A stretch of DNA of 64,000 nucleotides. It comes from Bradyrhizobium murdochi (lineage in GTDB: Bacteria > Pseudomonadota > Alphaproteobacteria > Rhizobiales > Xanthobacteraceae). Of the stretch, positions 44,401 through 57,800 are shown in pieces. The stretch spans positions 186,001 to 250,000 of the forward strand of contig NZ_AXAU01000002.1 of assembly GCF_000472965.1 (NCBI RefSeq). Reading direction: 5' to 3'. The notes under the pieces were generated by a model that had not been told where the DNA came from, did not search any database, and saw nothing but the letters and a program-made list of their open reading frames with translations. Positions within the stretch are counted from its first letter, which is position 1, and the number at the start of each line of letters is the position of its first letter. Made by a program: the position numbers and the translations under genes.

Positions 44401-47400
44401 CCTCATCAAAATGCCTGCGCTGATAGTTGAAGACCAGCCGCAGCCGCTCATCGAGGCCGATGCTCGCGAACAGCGGATAGTTGCTGGTTTCGACGATCCT
44501 GGTCTCGCCAATCCTGATCTGCCGATTCTTCCCCATCAGCGCGCGGTCGACCGGGTAATTCTCAAACACCAGGATGCTGTCGAACAGTGGCCGCCCAGGA
44601 CGTCCCGCCAGGCGCTGGATCTCGTAGAGCGGCGTCCAGCCGTATTCGCGCAAGGTCAGATTGCGATCCTGTAAGTGACGCAGCCATGCGCCGACTTTCT
44701 GCTGCGGACCGACATCGTCGATAACAGGCAAGGTGTTGATGAACAGGCCAACCATATCCTCGGCGCCGGCCAATTCCGGCGGCCTGCCTGATACGGTGAC
44801 GCCGAAGCAAACCGTTCCCTGCCCGGTATGTTGCCTTAGCAGTTGCGCCCAAGCCGCCTGCACCAGCGTGTTCAGCGTCACACGCTCGCGCGCAGCAAAT
44901 TGCTGCAGGCGTTCGGTCGCGGCAATATCCAGCTCCAGCGCGAGCATGCCGTGACCGGGCGCCTCCTCGTCTGCATGTTCGGTCGAACCGCCTGCCAGGA
45001 GGCTCGGCTCTTCCAGCTTTGCCATCGCATTGCGCCAGAACGCCGCCGATGCGTCGCTGTTCCGGCTGTGCAGCCAACCGATGTAGTCGCGATAACGGCG
45101 CTGCAATGCAGGCAACCGGCCGTCGCCATTGTGCTGCATCACCTCGGCGATCAGCCGCGCCGAACTCCATCCGTCGAGAAGGATGTGATGATGGGTCCAG
45201 ATCAGCCAATGACGATCTTCTCCGAGCCGGATCAGCCGCACTCGCTGCAGGGGCGGCTTCGACAGGTCAAATCCTTCGACCCGTTCGCGCAGCGAAACTT
45301 CGCCCAGAGCAGCCTCCAACTGGGGCGGCTCGGACGCCGCGGCCCGCGCGCGCCAGTCTTCCTCGACGAACGGCACCTCAGCACGACGATAGACGATCTG
45401 TTGCGGCGAGCCGGAAAGATCGCGCCAGACGAAACCAGTTCTCAGCACCGCATGGCGATCGCTGACCGCCTGCCACGCGCGATGGAGCTTTCCGGCATCG
45501 AGGCCGCGTACCTCCGCGGCGACTTGGTTGACGTAAAGCCCACTCTCGCCGTCGTGCATCGCATGGAACAGCATGCCCTGCTGCATCGGCGACAACGGAT
45601 AGATGTCCTCGATCTCTCGCCAATCCAACTCCAGCCCGTCGAGATCGGCTTGGCCAAGGCCCGACAATGCTACATCCGACGGAGTCACGCCGCAGGCGCC
45701 GCTGGTGCAGTGATCGACCAGTTCGCGCAGCGCCACGTCGTACAATCCAGCCAGTCGCTCGACCGTTTCCCGCCGATAGCGCTTGCGACCGAAGCCGAAC
45801 GAGAGCCGCAACTGGCCGTCGCGCACGGTGCCATTCACGCTGAGCCAGCGCCGCAACGGGCTCGATGCGTCACGCGAGGGGCCCGCGCTTTCCGATGCCA
45901 TGGCGAACAATGCCGCGTCGTCGACGCCGCCGTCGATCTGGCCGAGATAGTTGAAGGCAATCTTCGGCTCGGCAATGTCAGTCAGCGCCGCGCGCTGCTC
46001 TTCGGAGCCGAGATAGCGCAATACGCCATAACCGAGTCCCCGGCCGGGAATGCCGCGCAGTTCCTCCTTCACGGTCTTGACGAGTAACGAGGGGTCCTGC
46101 GACCCACCAGCCAGCCGCATGGGAAAGGCGGTGGTGAACCAGCCGACGGTGCGCGAAATGTCGAGATCGCCGAACAGGTCCTCGCGGCCGTGGCCTTCCA
46201 GCTCGACCAGTACGTCGTCCTGTCCGCTCCATTGCCAGACGGCGCGTGCAAGGCCGGCGAGAAGAAGATCGTTGATCTGCGTGCGATAGGCGGCCGGCGC
46301 GTCCGTCAGCAGGCGCTGCGTCAATTCCGGTTCGAATGTGAGCAAGACTTCATCGGCATCGGCGACATAGTCGCTGCCGCCATGGTCGTCGTCGCAAGGA
46401 ATATCCGCATTCGCACGGCGATCGATCCAATAGGACAATTCAGTCGCCAGTTCGAGCGACCCTGCACAATCTTGCAGCCGCTTGCCCCACGCGGCATAGG
46501 CGTGGCTCTTCGCCGGAAGCGCAGCCGCGTTGCCGTTCACTAGCTGTGCATAGGCGGCGGCGACGTCTTCCAGCAAAATCCGCCACGACACGCCGTCGAC
46601 CACCAGATGATGGATCACGATCAGGAGACGCTGAGTGCCATCGGCGACGTCGATCCCGACCGCCCGCAGCAGCGGTCCCCTCGATATCGAAAGACTTGCC
46701 TGCACTGATGCTGCCAACGCCGTCACGGCTTGCCCGTCGGGCGCGCTTCGTATCCAAAGTAAATCGCCGGCGGCGGGTGCGGCACCATGCTCCGCGCGCC
46801 ACCTTCCTTCGGCTTCCTCGAAGCGAAGCCGCAGTGCGTCGTGATGATCGACCACAGCCGCTAGCGCGCGCCGCATCATTTCCCAATCGAGAGGATCCCT
46901 CGGCCGCAGCAGCACGGCCTGATTCCAGTGATCGCGCTTTCCTGCGTCCTCTGCAAAGAATCGTGCCTGGATCGGCAGCAACGAATGCGGGCCGGTGACC
47001 TGCCCCTGATCGGCGAGCGCTTCGCTGCGCTGCTCGGCACGTGCGGCGAGCGCCAGCGCTTCGAGCGTCTGATGCTGAAACACATCGCGCGGTTCGATCA
47101 GGTAACCGGCGCGGCGGGCCCGGCTTACCATCTGCAGCGAGATGATCGAATCGCCGCCGAGCTCGAAGAAGTTGTCGGCGAGACCAACGGCAGGACGGCC
47201 GAGCAGTTCGGCCCAGATCGCCGCCAGCACCAGTTCGGCCGGCGTGCGCGGCGCCTCGTACTGCGCACCCGTGGACACGGCGTCGAGCGCCGGGAGCGCT
47301 TGGCGGTCGATCTTGCCGTTCGGCGCCAGCGGCAGCCGCCGCAGCACTGCGATCCGCGACGGCACCATGTAATCAGGCAGAACGGCCGACAGCGCCGACC

Positions 47401-50400
47401 GCAAAACCCGTTCCTCCAGTTCAGCCGCGCCACTGACGTAACCCACGAGCTGGCGGCCCAATCCAGCCTCGCGCGCCACCACCACCGCAGCGCGGACACC
47501 GGGCTGCTCGAGCAGCCGTGCCTCGATCTCTCCAAGCTCGATGCGGAATCCGCGGATCTTGATCTGGTGATCGGACCGCCCAACATATTCGATCGCGCCA
47601 TCGGCGCGCCAACGCGCCAAATCACCCGTTCGATATAGCCGCGCGCCAGGGCCGCCGAAGGGATCGGGAAGGAAGCGTTCCGCCGTCAGCGCCTGACGTC
47701 GCCAGTAGCCCCGCGCCAGCCCTGCTCCACCAATGAACAATTCACCGGTCACGCCGGCCGGGACCATGTTCAGGTTGGTATCGAGGATCCGAATGACCGT
47801 ACCCGGGATCGGCCGCCCGATCGGCACCCGCACCGCGCCATCGTCGCGACAATTCCAGAACGTAGCGTTGATCAAGGCTTCGGTCGGACCGTAGCGATTA
47901 TCGAAACGCACATTGGGGAAGGCCGCGAGCACACGCGCCTTCAACTCTGACGATAAGGCTTCGCCGCCGGCAAACAGGCGCTTGAGGGTGATGCAGCGTT
48001 TCGCTTCGGGCTCGGTAACAAAATGCTCGAGCATCTGCGGCACGAAATGCAGTGTCGTCACGTCGTGGGCGATGATGGCATCGGCCAGCAGCCGCGGCTC
48101 GCGATGCGCGCCCGGCGCTGCGATCGCAAGCCGTGCGCCGGTCGCGAGCGGCCAAAGGATCTCCCAGACCGAAACGTCGAAGCTGAACGGCGTTTTCTGC
48201 AGCAAGGTCTCGCCGGCATCGAGGCGATACTCCGCCTGCATCCAGCCAAGCCGCGCGGCCAGCGCACCGTGCGAGCAGTCCACGCCCTTGGGCATGCCCG
48301 TCGATCCCGACGTGTACATCACATAGGCCAGGCTGTCGGCATGGAGCGCTACGTCGAGATTGCGGACGGGCTCTCCGGTCGGTGCCCTAGTCGCTTCATC
48401 GATGGGCCAGGCCTCGACGGCATCGTCCGCGATCACCGGCGCTAGGCGCTCTACTAACCGGCCTTGCGTCAAGACCAGCGCAGCTCCGCTATCGCGCAGC
48501 ATATGCAGAAGGCGGTCGGGCGGATAATCGGGATCGAGCGGCAGATAGGCTCCACCGGCTTTCAGCACGGCGAGAACGCCGACGATCAACTCGATGCTGC
48601 GCTCCAGTGCGAGCCCGACCAACCGGTCGCGGCCGATGCCGTGGGCTTGCAACCGTCGCGCCAGACGATTGGCGCGAGCATTCAGCTCCTCATAGCTGAC
48701 CTGCTGGTCACCAAACACCAACGCAATCGCGGATGGCGAAGCAGCGACGCAAGCCTCGATCTGAGCCACGATACTATTGCCGACATTCGGGGCCTTGGCA
48801 AAGCCGCCGCTCCAGCCGAGCACCTTCCGTGTCTCATCGGCATCGAGCCCGCTGAGCTCACCCAGCGGTCGGGAAGCGTCCGCGACGATCTCGGCAAGGA
48901 GCCGCGACAGCGTGAGCTGCAGATACCTGATCTGGCCTTCATCGAAGCGGCTGCGGTCGTAGCGGAAGCCGAGATTGATGCCGTCGGCCTTGGCGAATAC
49001 CGCTACCGTCAGCGCATAGTTGGTGATCGAGACCTGCTCGACCCGCCCGAAGCGGCGACCGCTTTCGTTCTCGCCGCGCAACGCCTGATCGATCGGATAG
49101 TTTTCGAACACCAGGATATTGTCGAACAGCGGCCGGCCAGATCGTCCGGCGAGGCGCTGGATCTCGTAGAGCGGCATCCAGCCGTGATCGCGCAAATCGA
49201 TGTTGCGTTCCTGCAGGTCCCGCAGCCATACACCAACATCGGTCTGCGGGCTTGCCCGATCCACAACCGGCAGGGTGTTGATGAACAGGCCCACCATTTC
49301 CTCGGACCCGCCGATCTCTGCCGGTCTGCCCGATACCGTCGCGCCGAAGCAGACCACGCGCCGGCCGGTGTGACGACGCAACAATTGTCCCCATGCGCCC
49401 TGCAACAGGGTGTTCAGCGTGACGCGCTCGCGCCTTGTAAATGCTTGCAGCTTTGCAGTCAGATCGGCAGTGAGAAGCAGGTCGAGCGAACCATGGCCGG
49501 ATGCACCGGAGGCCGCAGGTCCTCCCAGCGTATCCGCCAGGAAACCCGGCTCATCGAGCTCCGACAATGCCGACCGCCAGAACGTCCCGGACGCGTCGCG
49601 GTCCTGCCGTTGCAGCCAGGCGATGTAGTCGCGGTAGCGGCCCTGCACGGCGGGCAAACGATGGCCGCGTTCGTGTTGCAGTATCTCGGCCACCAGCCGC
49701 GCCGAACTCCAGCCGTCCAGCAGAATATGATGATGCGTCCAGATCAACCAGTGACGGTTTTCGTCAAGCCGGATCAGGCGCACGCGCTGCAACGGCGCCT
49801 GCGACAGGTCGAAGCCTTTGGCGCGCTCCGCCTGCGACGCCTTCGCTAGCGCCACTTCGCGTTCGCCGCGGTCCATGGCTGCGGCCCGCTCGCGCCAGTC
49901 TTCTTCCACGAATGGCAGCGTCACATGGCGATATACCACTTGCTGTGCCGCGCCTGACAACTCGCGCCAGGCAAAGCCGGTCCGCAGCACCGCATGACGC
50001 GCGCTCACCTCGTGCCAGGCTGCGCGCAACCGGCCGGCATCGAGACCTCGCACTTCGAGACCGACCTGGTTGACGTAATTGCCGCTTTCTCCGTCGCGCA
50101 GCGCATGGAACAGCATGCCCTGCTGCATCGGCGACAGCGGATAGATGTCTTCGATGTCGCGGCAATCGATCGTCGCGCCCAGGAGATCGAGATCGGCTTG
50201 GCTCAAATTCGACAATGCGAAATCCGACGGCGTGATGCCGCGGGCGCCGCTTGTGCAATGCTCGACGAGTTCTCTCAGCGCCGCGGCATAATGCTCTGCG
50301 AGGCGTTGGATCGTGGCTCGCCGGTAACGCCTGCGGCCGTAGCTGAACGACAGCCGTAGCTGGCCTTCCCGCACCTGGCCGTTGATGCTCAGCCAGCGGC

Positions 50401-53400
50401 CAAGCGGCGCGCTGTCGCTGCGCGACGGCCCGGCGCTCTCTGGCGCAAGCCGGAACGGCGCGCCCTCACCCACGCTGCTATCGAACTGGCCGAGATAGTT
50501 GAAAACGATGCGCGGCTCGGGCAGCGCGGCAAGCGCGTGGCGCTGCGCCTCGGTGCCGAGATGGCGCAATACGCCGAAGCCTAACCCGCGGGCGGGAATC
50601 GCCCGAAGCTCTTCTTTAACGGATTTGATCAGGGAAGCATCATCGCCGGAGCCGCCCGGCAAGCGCACCGGGAAAGCGGTGGTGAACCAACCGACCGTGC
50701 GGGAAATGTCTACCTCGGCAAAAATGTCCTCGCGGCCGTGTCCTTCGAGCTCGACGACAACGTCCTCAATTCCGCTCCAGCGCGATACCGCCCGCGCCAA
50801 TGCCGCCAGCAGCAGATCGTTGACCTGGGTCCGGTAGGCGGACGGCGCTTCCTTGAGCAGCCGCGTCGTCAGCCCAGCATCGAATGCCAGCAGGATTTCC
50901 TCGCCCTCGGCCACCCGGTCGATGCCATCATAATCGTCGTCGCAGGGCAGATCGACGCGCGATCCTCGTTCGAGCCAATAGGGCAACTCGGCAGACAGCT
51001 CTTCGGTGCCGCTATATGCCTGCAACCGCGCGCTCCAAGATGCATAGGATTGGCTCCTCGCCAGCGCGATCGACGCTGCGCCTTGCTGAAACTGCCCGTA
51101 AGCCGCAGCAAAATCTGCGAGCAGCACGCGCCACGACACGCCGTCGATGATGAGATGGTGCACCACGATGAGAAGCCGCTGGCTGCCGTCGGCGAGATCC
51201 ATGCCGACCACGCGGAGCAGCGGTCCTGCCAGCGACAGGCTGGCCTGGGCGGCGGAAGCGACGGCCGTTACCTCGGCTGCATTGCGGATGCCGCTCCGAA
51301 TCCACAACAACTCCGAAGCTGCCGGCGCGGCGCCATAGGTTGCGCGCCAAGCGCCATCGACTTCCTTGAAGCTAAGACGCAAGGCATCGTGATGCGCGAC
51401 AACGGCGGCGACCGCGCGCTCCACGGTCGCCCAATCCAGCCGCGCCTTCGGTATCAACACGACGGCCTGATTCCAGTGATGGCGCTCGCCGGCATCCTCG
51501 CTGAAGAATCGCGCCTGGATCGGCAACAGCGGATGTTCGCTGCCTTCTACCTCTTTCTCGGGAGCGACAGCTTCATCGATCCGTTCGATGCGCGCGGCCC
51601 GCGCCAACTCCTGCAAGGTCTGGTGCCGGAAAACGTCACGCGGTTCGATCACGAGGCCCGCCTGCCGGGCGCGGCCGACCAGTTGCAGCGAGATGATCGA
51701 ATCGCCGCCGAGCTCGAAGAAATTGTCGTCAACGCCAATGAGCGGCTGGCCAAGCAACTCAGCCCAGATCGCGGCAAGCGTCGCCTCGGTCGCGCTGCGC
51801 GGCGCGACATGTGCGGCCGCAGTAGCTTGCACATCGGGCGCCGGTAGCGCTTCGCGGTCCACCTTGCCGTGCGCGGTGAGCGGCAGCCGCTCAAGCTTCA
51901 CGATACGAGCCGGCACCATGTAATCGGGCAGTTCGTTCGAAAGGGCCGCGCGCATTGCCGCTTCATCGAACGCGCCCTCGCCGGCGACATAGCCGACCAG
52001 TTGGCTGGTTACGCCAGCTTCGCGCGCAACGACCACCGCTGATCGAACGCCCGGTTGGCGCATCAGCCACGCCTCGATCTCGCCGAGTTCGATCCGGAAG
52101 CCGCGGATTTTCACCTGATGATCGGAGCGCCCGACATACTCGATCACGCCATCGGGGCGCCATCTCGCCAAATCGCCGGTGCGATATAGCCGCGCGCCGG
52201 GCGCACCAAAGGGATCGGGGATGAATCTCTCGGCCGTCAGTTCGGCGCGGCGCCAATAGCCGCGCGCCAGTCCCTCGCCGCCGACGAACAATTCGCCGGT
52301 TACGCCAACCGGCACGATGTTCAGGTCACCATCCAGAATATAGGCCGAGCGGCGTCCCACCGGGCGGCCGATCGGCGCATAGTTGCCTTCGATCTCCTCG
52401 CTGGCATCGACCTTCCAGACCAGCGGCGTCACGACGGTTTCGGTCGGGCCGTAGCCGTTGATCAATGTCCGCGGCTTGAGCGCGCGCTTGACCTTGTCGA
52501 AGCCTGCCTTCGGCATGGCCTCGCCGCCGAACGAGTAAAGCCCGACCGGCGGCGGATCGCCACGCCATGCCGCAAAGTCGGCGAGCTGCTGCAAATAGGC
52601 CGGCGGAAAGCCGGCGTTGGTGACGCGCTGCTGGCGTAGCACGTCGAGCGTCTGTTCGGCCGACCACAGGCTCTCGTCGCGCATCACGAGCGCTGCGCCA
52701 CAGGTCAGCGCCGTCCAGAGCCGCTCATGGGCGCCGTCGAAGGTAAAAGACAGGAAGTGCAGTTCGCGCGAGTGCCGGTCCATGTCGTAGAGCCCGGCGG
52801 TCACCTCGCAATGCATCGCAAACGGCCTATGCTCGATCGCGACTCCCTTCGGGATGCCGGTGGAGCCGGAGGTGTAGATCACATAGGCAAGGCTTGTTGC
52901 TCCGACGGCAATGCCGGGATCGCTCTCCGGCTCTTGGCCGAGATCGCTCGCGTCGAGCGGGACAGCCGCGATTCCTGACGGAAGCGTCGTGAGTGCCGAA
53001 CCTTCGGCATCAACCAGCACGAAGCGCACGCCGGCGTCGTGCATGGTTCCGACCTGCCGTTTTGCCGGATGCTCGGGATCGAGCGGCAGATAGGCCGCGC
53101 CGGTCTTCAATATTGCCAGCAAGGCTGCAACCAGCGACGGCGACCGCCGTGCCGAGATGCCGACCAGATCGGCAAGACCGACGCCCAAGCGGATCAGGCG
53201 ATGTGCCAGCCGATTGGCGCGACGGTCAAGCTCGGCATAAGAGATCACGTCGTCGCCAAAGATGAGCGCGGGCGCGTCAGGCGTTTCCGCAGCCAGCCGC
53301 GCGACCGTTTGGTGCACCGGCGTAAACGGCGCGGCCATTCCGGCACCCCCGCCGTTCCACTCGCGCAGCGTGGCCACTTCCTGCGCGGAAAGCAGCGCCA

Positions 53401-54853
53401 TGCCGGCGACCGACTGCGCGCCGTCCTCAACCATCGTGTTTAGGATCGTGATCCAATGCGACGCCATGCGTTCGATCGTCGCCGGCTCGAACAGCGCGGT
53501 CGCATAGGTAAAGATCGCGCGGATCTCCCCTACCGGTCCCTCTTCGCTGTCGAGCGCCAGGTCGAACTTGACCGTGTCGACTTCGGCGTCGAGCTTCTCG
53601 ATCTGCAGGTCGGTGCCGTCGGGCGGATTGCCCGACTGGCGCCGGCGCTGATGGTTGTAGAGCACCTGAAAGAGCGGATTCTGGCTCAGGCTGCGCTTGG
53701 GCTGCAGGATTTCCAGCAACCGCTCGAACGGAAGGTCCTGGTTCTCCTGGGCTTCGATCGTGGCCGAATGAACGGATGCGATAAAGTCCGCGATCGTCGC
53801 GCGACCATCGAACTGCGTGCGTAGCACCTGGGTGTTGACGAACAGACCGATCACGCCGCGCGTCTCGTCCCGGTGGCGATTGGCGACCGGGACGCCGACA
53901 CTGATGTCGGACTGACCGGTGTAGCGATAGAGCAGCAGCTTGAAGCTCGCCAGCAGGACGACGAACAACGTGGTCTGATGCCGGCGCGCCAGCGCGCGCA
54001 AGCCCTCGGCGAGCGCCGGATCGAGGGTCATCCGGAGCGCGGCGCCGGCGAGATCAGGAACCGCCGGCCGCGCCCGATCGACTGGAAGCTGCAGCGCCGC
54101 TGGATCCTTTAAGCGCGCCGTCCAATAATTGACCTGGCGCTCGCCATCGACAGCGCTCATCCAGAGCCGCTGCCAACAGGCATAGTCGGCATATTCAATA
54201 TAGGGCTCCGGCAAAACCGGCGTCTCGCCGCCTGCGAGTGCCGCGTACAAGCGCCAGAACTCGTCGACCAGCACGCCCATCGACCAGCCGTCGGCCACGA
54301 TGTGATGCAGGCTGACGGCGAGGAAATGGTCGTCCTCCTCAAGCCGCAGCAACGCGGCACGCATGAGCGGGCCGGCTTCGAGATCGAACGGCAGCGATGC
54401 TTCCTGCCGCGTCAGCAGATATGCGTGCTGCTCGCGGTCATCGCCATCAAGCGCTACATGCCGCAACGTGAACGGTTGCGGGTCGAGCACGACCTGCTCG
54501 GCTTCCTTGCCCTCCTGCCGAAACACCGTGCGAAGCGCGCTGTGACGGGCGACCAGCGCATCGAGGGCCTGCTGCAGGGCGTGCAATTGAAGCTTGCCTC
54601 GCACCCGTACCGTCGCCGAGATGTTGTAGGCGGCGCTGTCCGGATCCATCCGCCACAAGAACCAGAGGCGCGACTGCGCAAAGGAAAGCGGTGCCCGCGT
54701 TTTTTCCTGGTGCGCAATCGGCAGCATGGCGAGATTGACGCCCTTCGCCGCGAGCTGCGTCAGGAACGCTTGTTGCTTGCTGGCATCAAGACGCATCAAG
54801 CGTCGTGAGATGTCGCGAAGCTGCTGCTTCTGCGTGGCGGCGATATCATTCAT
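38420..54853 (-). CDS. Non-ribosomal peptide synthetase, four modules with two E domains and terminal TE
   Basis: 5477 residues. Layout (approximate residues): C1 50-480 (HHIVADGWS near 183), A1 515-1010, T1 near 1050, E1 1110-1560 ([11 protein letters not shown]), C2 1570-2010, A2 2020-2525, T2 near 2568, E2 2625-3070 ([11 protein letters not shown]), C3 3085-3520, A3 3535-4025, T3 near 4070, C4 4145-4580, A4 4590-5095, T4 near 5138, TE 5200-5477 (GWSLGG, VDS, GSHF). Pocket residues aligned to GrsA read DGEGSGGVT for both A1 and A4 (hydroxyornithine type), DVWHFGRIN for A2 (Ser-like at the first four) and DILQLGLVW for A3 (Gly). E1 and E2 make the first two residues D. T3 looks like an E-type carrier, yet no E follows. 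The start overlaps the previous NRPS gene by 8 bp. Confidence 0.96.
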   Translation of the reverse strand: MNDIAATQKQQLRDISRRLMRLDASKQQAFLTQLAAKGVNLAMLPIAHQEKTRAPLSFAQSRLWFLWRMDPDSAAYNISATVRVRGKLQLHALQQALDALVARHSALRTVFRQEGKEAEQVVLDPQPFTLRHVALDGDDREQHAYLLTRQEASLPFDLEAGPLMRAALLRLEEDDHFLAVSLHHIVADGWSMGVLVDEFWRLYAALAGGETPVLPEPYIEYADYACWQRLWMSAVDGERQVNYWTARLKDPAALQLPVDRARPAVPDLAGAALRMTLDPALAEGLRALARRHQTTLFVVLLASFKLLLYRYTGQSDISVGVPVANRHRDETRGVIGLFVNTQVLRTQFDGRATIADFIASVHSATIEAQENQDLPFERLLEILQPKRSLSQNPLFQVLYNHQRRRQSGNPPDGTDLQIEKLDAEVDTVKFDLALDSEEGPVGEIRAIFTYATALFEPATIERMASHWITILNTMVEDGAQSVAGMALLSAQEVATLREWNGGGAGMAAPFTPVHQTVARLAAETPDAPALIFGDDVISYAELDRRANRLAHRLIRLGVGLADLVGISARRSPSLVAALLAILKTGAAYLPLDPEHPAKRQVGTMHDAGVRFVLVDAEGSALTTLPSGIAAVPLDASDLGQEPESDPGIAVGATSLAYVIYTSGSTGIPKGVAIEHRPFAMHCEVTAGLYDMDRHSRELHFLSFTFDGAHERLWTALTCGAALVMRDESLWSAEQTLDVLRQQRVTNAGFPPAYLQQLADFAAWRGDPPPVGLYSFGGEAMPKAGFDKVKRALKPRTLINGYGPTETVVTPLVWKVDASEEIEGNYAPIGRPVGRRSAYILDGDLNIVPVGVTGELFVGGEGLARGYWRRAELTAERFIPDPFGAPGARLYRTGDLARWRPDGVIEYVGRSDHQVKIRGFRIELGEIEAWLMRQPGVRSAVVVAREAGVTSQLVGYVAGEGAFDEAAMRAALSNELPDYMVPARIVKLERLPLTAHGKVDREALPAPDVQATAAAHVAPRSATEATLAAIWAELLGQPLIGVDDNFFELGGDSIISLQLVGRARQAGLVIEPRDVFRHQTLQELARAARIERIDEAVAPEKEVEGSEHPLLPIQARFFSEDAGERHHWNQAVVLIPKARLDWATVERAVAAVVAHHDALRLSFKEVDGAWRATYGAAPAASELLWIRSGIRNAAEVTAVASAAQASLSLAGPLLRVVGMDLADGSQRLLIVVHHLIIDGVSWRVLLADFAAAYGQFQQGAASIALARSQSYASWSARLQAYSGTEELSAELPYWLERGSRVDLPCDDDYDGIDRVAEGEEILLAFDAGLTTRLLKEAPSAYRTQVNDLLLAALARAVSRWSGIEDVVVELEGHGREDIFAEVDISRTVGWFTTAFPVRLPGGSGDDASLIKSVKEELRAIPARGLGFGVLRHLGTEAQRHALAALPEPRIVFNYLGQFDSSVGEGAPFRLAPESAGPSRSDSAPLGRWLSINGQVREGQLRLSFSYGRRRYRRATIQRLAEHYAAALRELVEHCTSGARGITPSDFALSNLSQADLDLLGATIDCRDIEDIYPLSPMQQGMLFHALRDGESGNYVNQVGLEVRGLDAGRLRAAWHEVSARHAVLRTGFAWRELSGAAQQVVYRHVTLPFVEEDWRERAAAMDRGEREVALAKASQAERAKGFDLSQAPLQRVRLIRLDENRHWLIWTHHHILLDGWSSARLVAEILQHERGHRLPAVQGRYRDYIAWLQRQDRDASGTFWRSALSELDEPGFLADTLGGPAASGASGHGSLDLLLTADLTAKLQAFTRRERVTLNTLLQGAWGQLLRRHTGRRVVCFGATVSGRPAEIGGSEEMVGLFINTLPVVDRASPQTDVGVWLRDLQERNIDLRDHGWMPLYEIQRLAGRSGRPLFDNILVFENYPIDQALRGENESGRRFGRVEQVSITNYALTVAVFAKADGINLGFRYDRSRFDEGQIRYLQLTLSRLLAEIVADASRPLGELSGLDADETRKVLGWSGGFAKAPNVGNSIVAQIEACVAASPSAIALVFGDQQVSYEELNARANRLARRLQAHGIGRDRLVGLALERSIELIVGVLAVLKAGGAYLPLDPDYPPDRLLHMLRDSGAALVLTQGRLVERLAPVIADDAVEAWPIDEATRAPTGEPVRNLDVALHADSLAYVMYTSGSTGMPKGVDCSHGALAARLGWMQAEYRLDAGETLLQKTPFSFDVSVWEILWPLATGARLAIAAPGAHREPRLLADAIIAHDVTTLHFVPQMLEHFVTEPEAKRCITLKRLFAGGEALSSELKARVLAAFPNVRFDNRYGPTEALINATFWNCRDDGAVRVPIGRPIPGTVIRILDTNLNMVPAGVTGELFIGGAGLARGYWRRQALTAERFLPDPFGGPGARLYRTGDLARWRADGAIEYVGRSDHQIKIRGFRIELGEIEARLLEQPGVRAAVVVAREAGLGRQLVGYVSGAAELEERVLRSALSAVLPDYMVPSRIAVLRRLPLAPNGKIDRQALPALDAVSTGAQYEAPRTPAELVLAAIWAELLGRPAVGLADNFFELGGDSIISLQMVSRARRAGYLIEPRDVFQHQTLEALALAARAEQRSEALADQGQVTGPHSLLPIQARFFAEDAGKRDHWNQAVLLRPRDPLDWEMMRRALAAVVDHHDALRLRFEEAEGRWRAEHGAAPAAGDLLWIRSAPDGQAVTALAASVQASLSISRGPLLRAVGIDVADGTQRLLIVIHHLVVDGVSWRILLEDVAAAYAQLVNGNAAALPAKSHAYAAWGKRLQDCAGSLELATELSYWIDRRANADIPCDDDHGGSDYVADADEVLLTFEPELTQRLLTDAPAAYRTQINDLLLAGLARAVWQWSGQDDVLVELEGHGREDLFGDLDISRTVGWFTTAFPMRLAGGSQDPSLLVKTVKEELRGIPGRGLGYGVLRYLGSEEQRAALTDIAEPKIAFNYLGQIDGGVDDAALFAMASESAGPSRDASSPLRRWLSVNGTVRDGQLRLSFGFGRKRYRRETVERLAGLYDVALRELVDHCTSGACGVTPSDVALSGLGQADLDGLELDWREIEDIYPLSPMQQGMLFHAMHDGESGLYVNQVAAEVRGLDAGKLHRAWQAVSDRHAVLRTGFVWRDLSGSPQQIVYRRAEVPFVEEDWRARAAASEPPQLEAALGEVSLRERVEGFDLSKPPLQRVRLIRLGEDRHWLIWTHHHILLDGWSSARLIAEVMQHNGDGRLPALQRRYRDYIGWLHSRNSDASAAFWRNAMAKLEEPSLLAGGSTEHADEEAPGHGMLALELDIAATERLQQFAARERVTLNTLVQAAWAQLLRQHTGQGTVCFGVTVSGRPPELAGAEDMVGLFINTLPVIDDVGPQQKVGAWLRHLQDRNLTLREYGWTPLYEIQRLAGRPGRPLFDSILVFENYPVDRALMGKNRQIRIGETRIVETSNYPLFASIGLDERLRLVFNYQRRHFDEAQIARLQRAFVRLMEALSVDADRPVGMIAASDPADDALLARANDTRRDAPRRGIVEQFEAQVDQSPDAVALVFGDKGLSYRALNARANRLARRLRDRGVGTDVVVGLALERGVEMMVALLAVLKAGGAYLPLDPDYPAERLAHMLRDSGAALVLTQRTLLEQFASVLKETGAEAWLLDGKEDGEGGDAANLDVAVHPESLAYVIYTSGSTGLPKGVMVRHDAVTNFLATMAERPGLTREDRVLGLTSLSFDIAVLELWLPLTRGACVVLADRAAAHDPSRLKAIVVKHGVTMIQATPSTWRMLLDHDGPSLPASCRVLCGGEALPPDLARRLVAQAGEVWNLYGPTETTVWSARHCLDAEDDRPLLGGPIGNTTLHILDNDLNLAPVGVAGELYIGGAGLARGYWRRGALTAERFIPDPFGPPGSRLYRTGDVARWRADGVIEYIGRADHQVKIRGFRIELGEIEARLLQQDGVRSAVLMAREIGVACQLVGYVNGAASLDATTLKAALSSALPDYMVPARIVVLDRLPLTPNGKIDRKALPAPDQLATSVERVAPRTPTEAALAAIWADLLRQSNISVTDNFFELGGDSIISLQMVSRARREGVSIEPRDVFRHQTIEALAALSRDVRPNNDTPASARGSLSGLTSEQLERLDLDWSRIEDIYPLSPMQQGMLFHSLRDAGSGVYVNQVSVEIRGLDAERLGRAWREVAARHQMLRTGFLWRELAGSPLQAVYRDAVAPVEQEDWRGQTIDEDRIAAALADERAAEFDLSTPPLQRVRLLRLEDDLYRLIWTYHHILMDGWSSARFVGEVLECYYGGAPAANPTRYRDYIAWLLAQDAKAAERFWREQLKSFEEPTQLADTFGARRHQASGHERCYTRLGETATAELKAFARRERITLNTVVQGVWALLLQRYTGQQTVTFGVTVAGRPANLDGSQQMLGLFINTLPVIETPPFASTVGEWLRALQDCNSAIRDYEHTPLYDIQSWAGRAGQAMFDSIIVFENYPIERSMHRGDGSLQFGGLRNVDVTNYPMDLSVLVEDTLQVEYTYMPSHFTAAQAGQIKAQFECLLEVLTRDASALLGSIDPVTAFDAALAENCNRHATSAAALPLVHESIGIHARRHPERTALTIGGKTLSFGALDARSNRLAHHLIGRGLKPEQRVGVVVERTEATMVALLAVLKAGGAYVPLDPEIPAERRAFVMRDAGILFLLTGQLDVQEGIERVERISLATFDFDAGPDYAPQPELHPENLAYLIYTSGSTGTPKGVAVAHGPLAMHCHVTGRLYEIDESSCELHFLSLAFDGAHERWLTVLSHGARLLMRDAELWTPEQTAENLHAHRVSHIGLPPAYLQQVAEAVEQAGNPPPVKLYSFGGEAMPKAGFDKVRRVLKPRILINGYGPTETVVTPLVWKVDGTGECETPYAPIGLPVGDRRAYILDSSLNIIPAGVAGELYLGGFGLARGYQGKASMTAERFVPDPFSAVPGGRLYRTGDLARWREDGTVEYLSRSDDQVKVNGFRIELGEIQTSLLRHEEIEQAAVVALAGAAGNQLVAYVAPKAAKNAAGDAAEALVGRLTSFLKQTLPAYMVPARIMVLERLPVLSSGKVDRRALPAPDSAGRSFVAPQGPAETAMARLWADILKLPQVGVTDNFFELGGNSILSLKVVARLRQDKAFGIEIKLRDLLQKPTIRALLADNASPAPAAAPPTALLPLNAAVHGAHPVFSVHGGFGTVFDYGPLARRLEGRRQVIGLQSRMLVDSSWSDRSLEAMAADYANEIRQVQPNGPYSLIGWSLGGLLVTLVAAELERCGERVDCLLMVDSFVLRQHGGPERQETAAHWIDDLAGLLSAVLPHAAAVRISSHVEEAKAAGMPETSESVRHLVAQILGEEASTDDTLLGVDDLSAAFAVGRHLKSLTQNAAPPRRLATKPLCWWTSGRLTQRDRLEMQLPDAIDRGVVGGSHFTILKDAGLLDEICGLLVPETASAASQDTVPEPAE
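42633..44243 (-). repeat. Gly A-domain block, copy 1 of a 1.6-kb direct repeat
   Basis: This part, module 3 A domain of the large NRPS, matches 55042-56652 with a constant 12409-bp offset and no net gaps at the points checked. From 42852 to about 43100 I count only two differences. Likeness stops at the GGDS codons of the carrier domain on one side and near the start of the A domain on the other. Confidence 0.88.
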
Positions 54854-57800
54854 CGGAAAGTTCGACTTCCTTCAACATGTCGAGCATCACGGCGATGTCG
54901 TCGCTGCGCTTGTCGACCTGGATCTCCGGGGCAAGCGCAGCGGCCATCGTCTCGATGGTCGTCATTTCAAACAGGCGGTTCAGCGGCAGGTCGTGGCCGA
55001 GATCGCGCTTGATGCGGCCAACGAGCTGGACGGCGGTGAGAGAGTCGCCGCCGAGCTCGAAGAAGTTGTCGGTGACGCCGATGTTGGGCTGGCGCAGCAG
55101 GTCGGCCCAGATCGCGGCGAGCGCCGCTTCGGCCGGCGTGCGCGGCGCCACATGCTCGGCCAAGGCTGCAAGCTGGTCCGGAGCCGGCAGCGCCTTGCGG
55201 TCGATCTTGCCGTTCGGTGTCAGCGGCAGCCGGTCCAGCACCACGATCCGTGCCGGCACCATGTAGTCCGGCAGCGCCGACGACAGCGCCGCCTTGAGCG
55301 TCGTCGCGTCCAGCGACGCCGCGCCGTTGACATAGCCGACGAGTTGACAGGCAACGCCAATCTCGCGCGCCACCAGCACTGCCGACCGTACACCATCCTG
55401 TTGGAGAAGCCGCGCCTCGATCTCGCCGAGCTCGATCCGAAAACCGCGGATCTTCACCTGGTGGTCGGCGCGGCCGATATATTCGATCACGCCATCGGCG
55501 CGCCACCGCGCTATGTCACCGGTGCGGTAAAGCCGCGCGCCGGGAGTACCAAACGGATCGGGGATGAAGCGCTCCGCGGTCAGCGCGCCGCGTCGCCAGT
55601 AGCCGCGCGCAAGTCCTGCGCCGCCGATATAGAGCTCGCCCGCAACGCCAACCGGCGCGAGATTGAGGTCGTTGTCGAGGATATGCAACGTGGTGTTGCC
55701 GATCGGGCCGCCCAGAAGCGGACGGTCGTCCTCGACATCCAGGCGATGGCGGGCTGACCACACCGTGGTCTCGGTCGGGCCGTACAGATTCCAGACCTCG
55801 CCGGCCTGCGCCACCAGCCGCCGCGCCAGGTCCGGCGGCAAGGCCTCGCCGCCGCACAGCACGCGGCAGCTTGCAGGAAGCGACGGGCCGTCATGATCAA
55901 GCAGCATCCGCCAGGTCGAGGGCGTCGCCTGGATCAGGGTCACACCCTGCGCGGCCACTATCGCCTTGAGCCTCGCCGGATCATGCGCAGCCGCGCGATC
56001 GGCCAGCACCACGCATGCCCCGAGCGTGAACGGCAGCCACAATTCCAGCACCGCGATGTCGAACGACAGCGAGGTCAAGCCGAGCACGCGGTCCTTGGCC
56101 GTCATGCCCGGCCGCTCCGCCATGGTCGCCAGAAAGTTCGTCACCGCGTCATGGCGGACCATCACGCCCTTGGGCAGGCCGGTCGAGCCCGAGGTGTAGA
56201 TCACATAAGCCAGGCTCTCGGGGTGAACGGCGACGCCGAGATTGGCCGCATCACCGCTCTCGCCGCTGTCCTCCTCGTCGAGCATCCATACCTCGGCGCC
56301 GGTCTCCTCCAGCACTGGGGCAAACTGATCCAGCAGCGTCCGTTGCGTCAGCACCAGCGCCGCGCCGCTGTCGCGCAGCATGTGCGCCAGCCGCTCCGCC
56401 GGGTAATCCGGATCGAGCGGCAGATAAGCCCCGCCCGCCTTCAGTACCGCGAGCAGCGCGACCATCATCTCGACGCCGCGCTCCAGCGCCAGCCCCACCA
56501 CTGTGTCGGTTCCGACGCCTCGATCGTGCAATCGCCGTGCCAGCCGATTGGCGCGCGCGTTCAACGCGCGATAACTCAGCTCCTCATCGCCAAACACCAG
56601 CGCCACAGCATCAGGAGATTGCCCGACCTGTTCTTCGAACTGCTCGATGAATGAGCGGTCTCGTGGATACCGAGTCTGCGTCCGATTCCACCTCTCCAGC
56701 AAAAGCTGACGCTCTTCGTCAGGCAGAACATCCAGTTGCCGCACCGGAGAGCGAGGCGCGCGCCCCAACACCTCCGCCAATTGATCGAGCGCCTGCTGCA
56801 TCAAGGCGCAGATGCGATCGGCCGAGAGTGGATGGACGACCTGGGCGGTCAAGCCGAGCGCTTGGCCATAATCCTCGACTGCCATCATCAAGGGATAGTT
56901 GGTACGCTCTTCGCCGCCGAGCCACTCGACGCCGTGTAGGCCTGCGCCGCCCTGCCCCGTGGACGAAGCCGCCGGCATCGCATTGTGCCGGTAGTTGAGG
57001 ATCGAGCTGAACAAGGGCGCCGGCGCGGCGACACCGCTGCATCGCTGCGCGAGCGCCAGCGACGCATGTTCATGCGCCATCAGCTCGGCCAGCCGGGTGT
57101 GCGCATCACGAACGCTGTCTTCAACCGCGGTGTCATCGAGATCGAGCCGCAGCGGCAATGTATTGATGAACAACCCCATGGTGCGATCGCCGCCGGCGCC
57201 CGCATGCATGCGGCCGAACAGAACCGTGCCGAACACGACGTGCTCACGCCCGCTGCTTCGCGCCACTACCTGACCCCATGCTAGATGGCAGAGGCTGGCA
57301 AGGCTTACCCCCAGCCGCCGCGCCAGAACGCGGAGCTGTGCATTGAGCTGTTCCGGCAGCATTCGCCGCGCTTCCGCCACGCCGCCACCATCGCCATGCA
57401 CGCGATCCAGCCCAAAGGGCGTGGTCGGCTCATCGATGTCAGACAACATGCTGCGGAAGAAGCGCTCGTGCTCCGCAATAGCTGCCGATCCACGCGACTG
57501 CGCCACCAGATTCCGGAATGGATACGGAGCCGGAAGCTCATGGCCGCGTCCGGACAATATTTTCTGCACTTCGTCGTGCATCACCTCCAGGGTGGAGTGA
57601 TCGCCGATCAAATGATGCATTAACACCAGCAGCAGCCAGCGCTCCTTGCCGGGATCGCGCGCGATTGCAAACCGCAACAGCGGCGCCTGACCGAGATCGA
57701 TCCGGGTGCGGCGCGGGTCGAAACGCCGCGCAAGCTGCTCATGCGCCGGGCTCTCGCGGTCCAGCACGACCTCGGTGATAACTACAGAAGCCCGCCGCCA

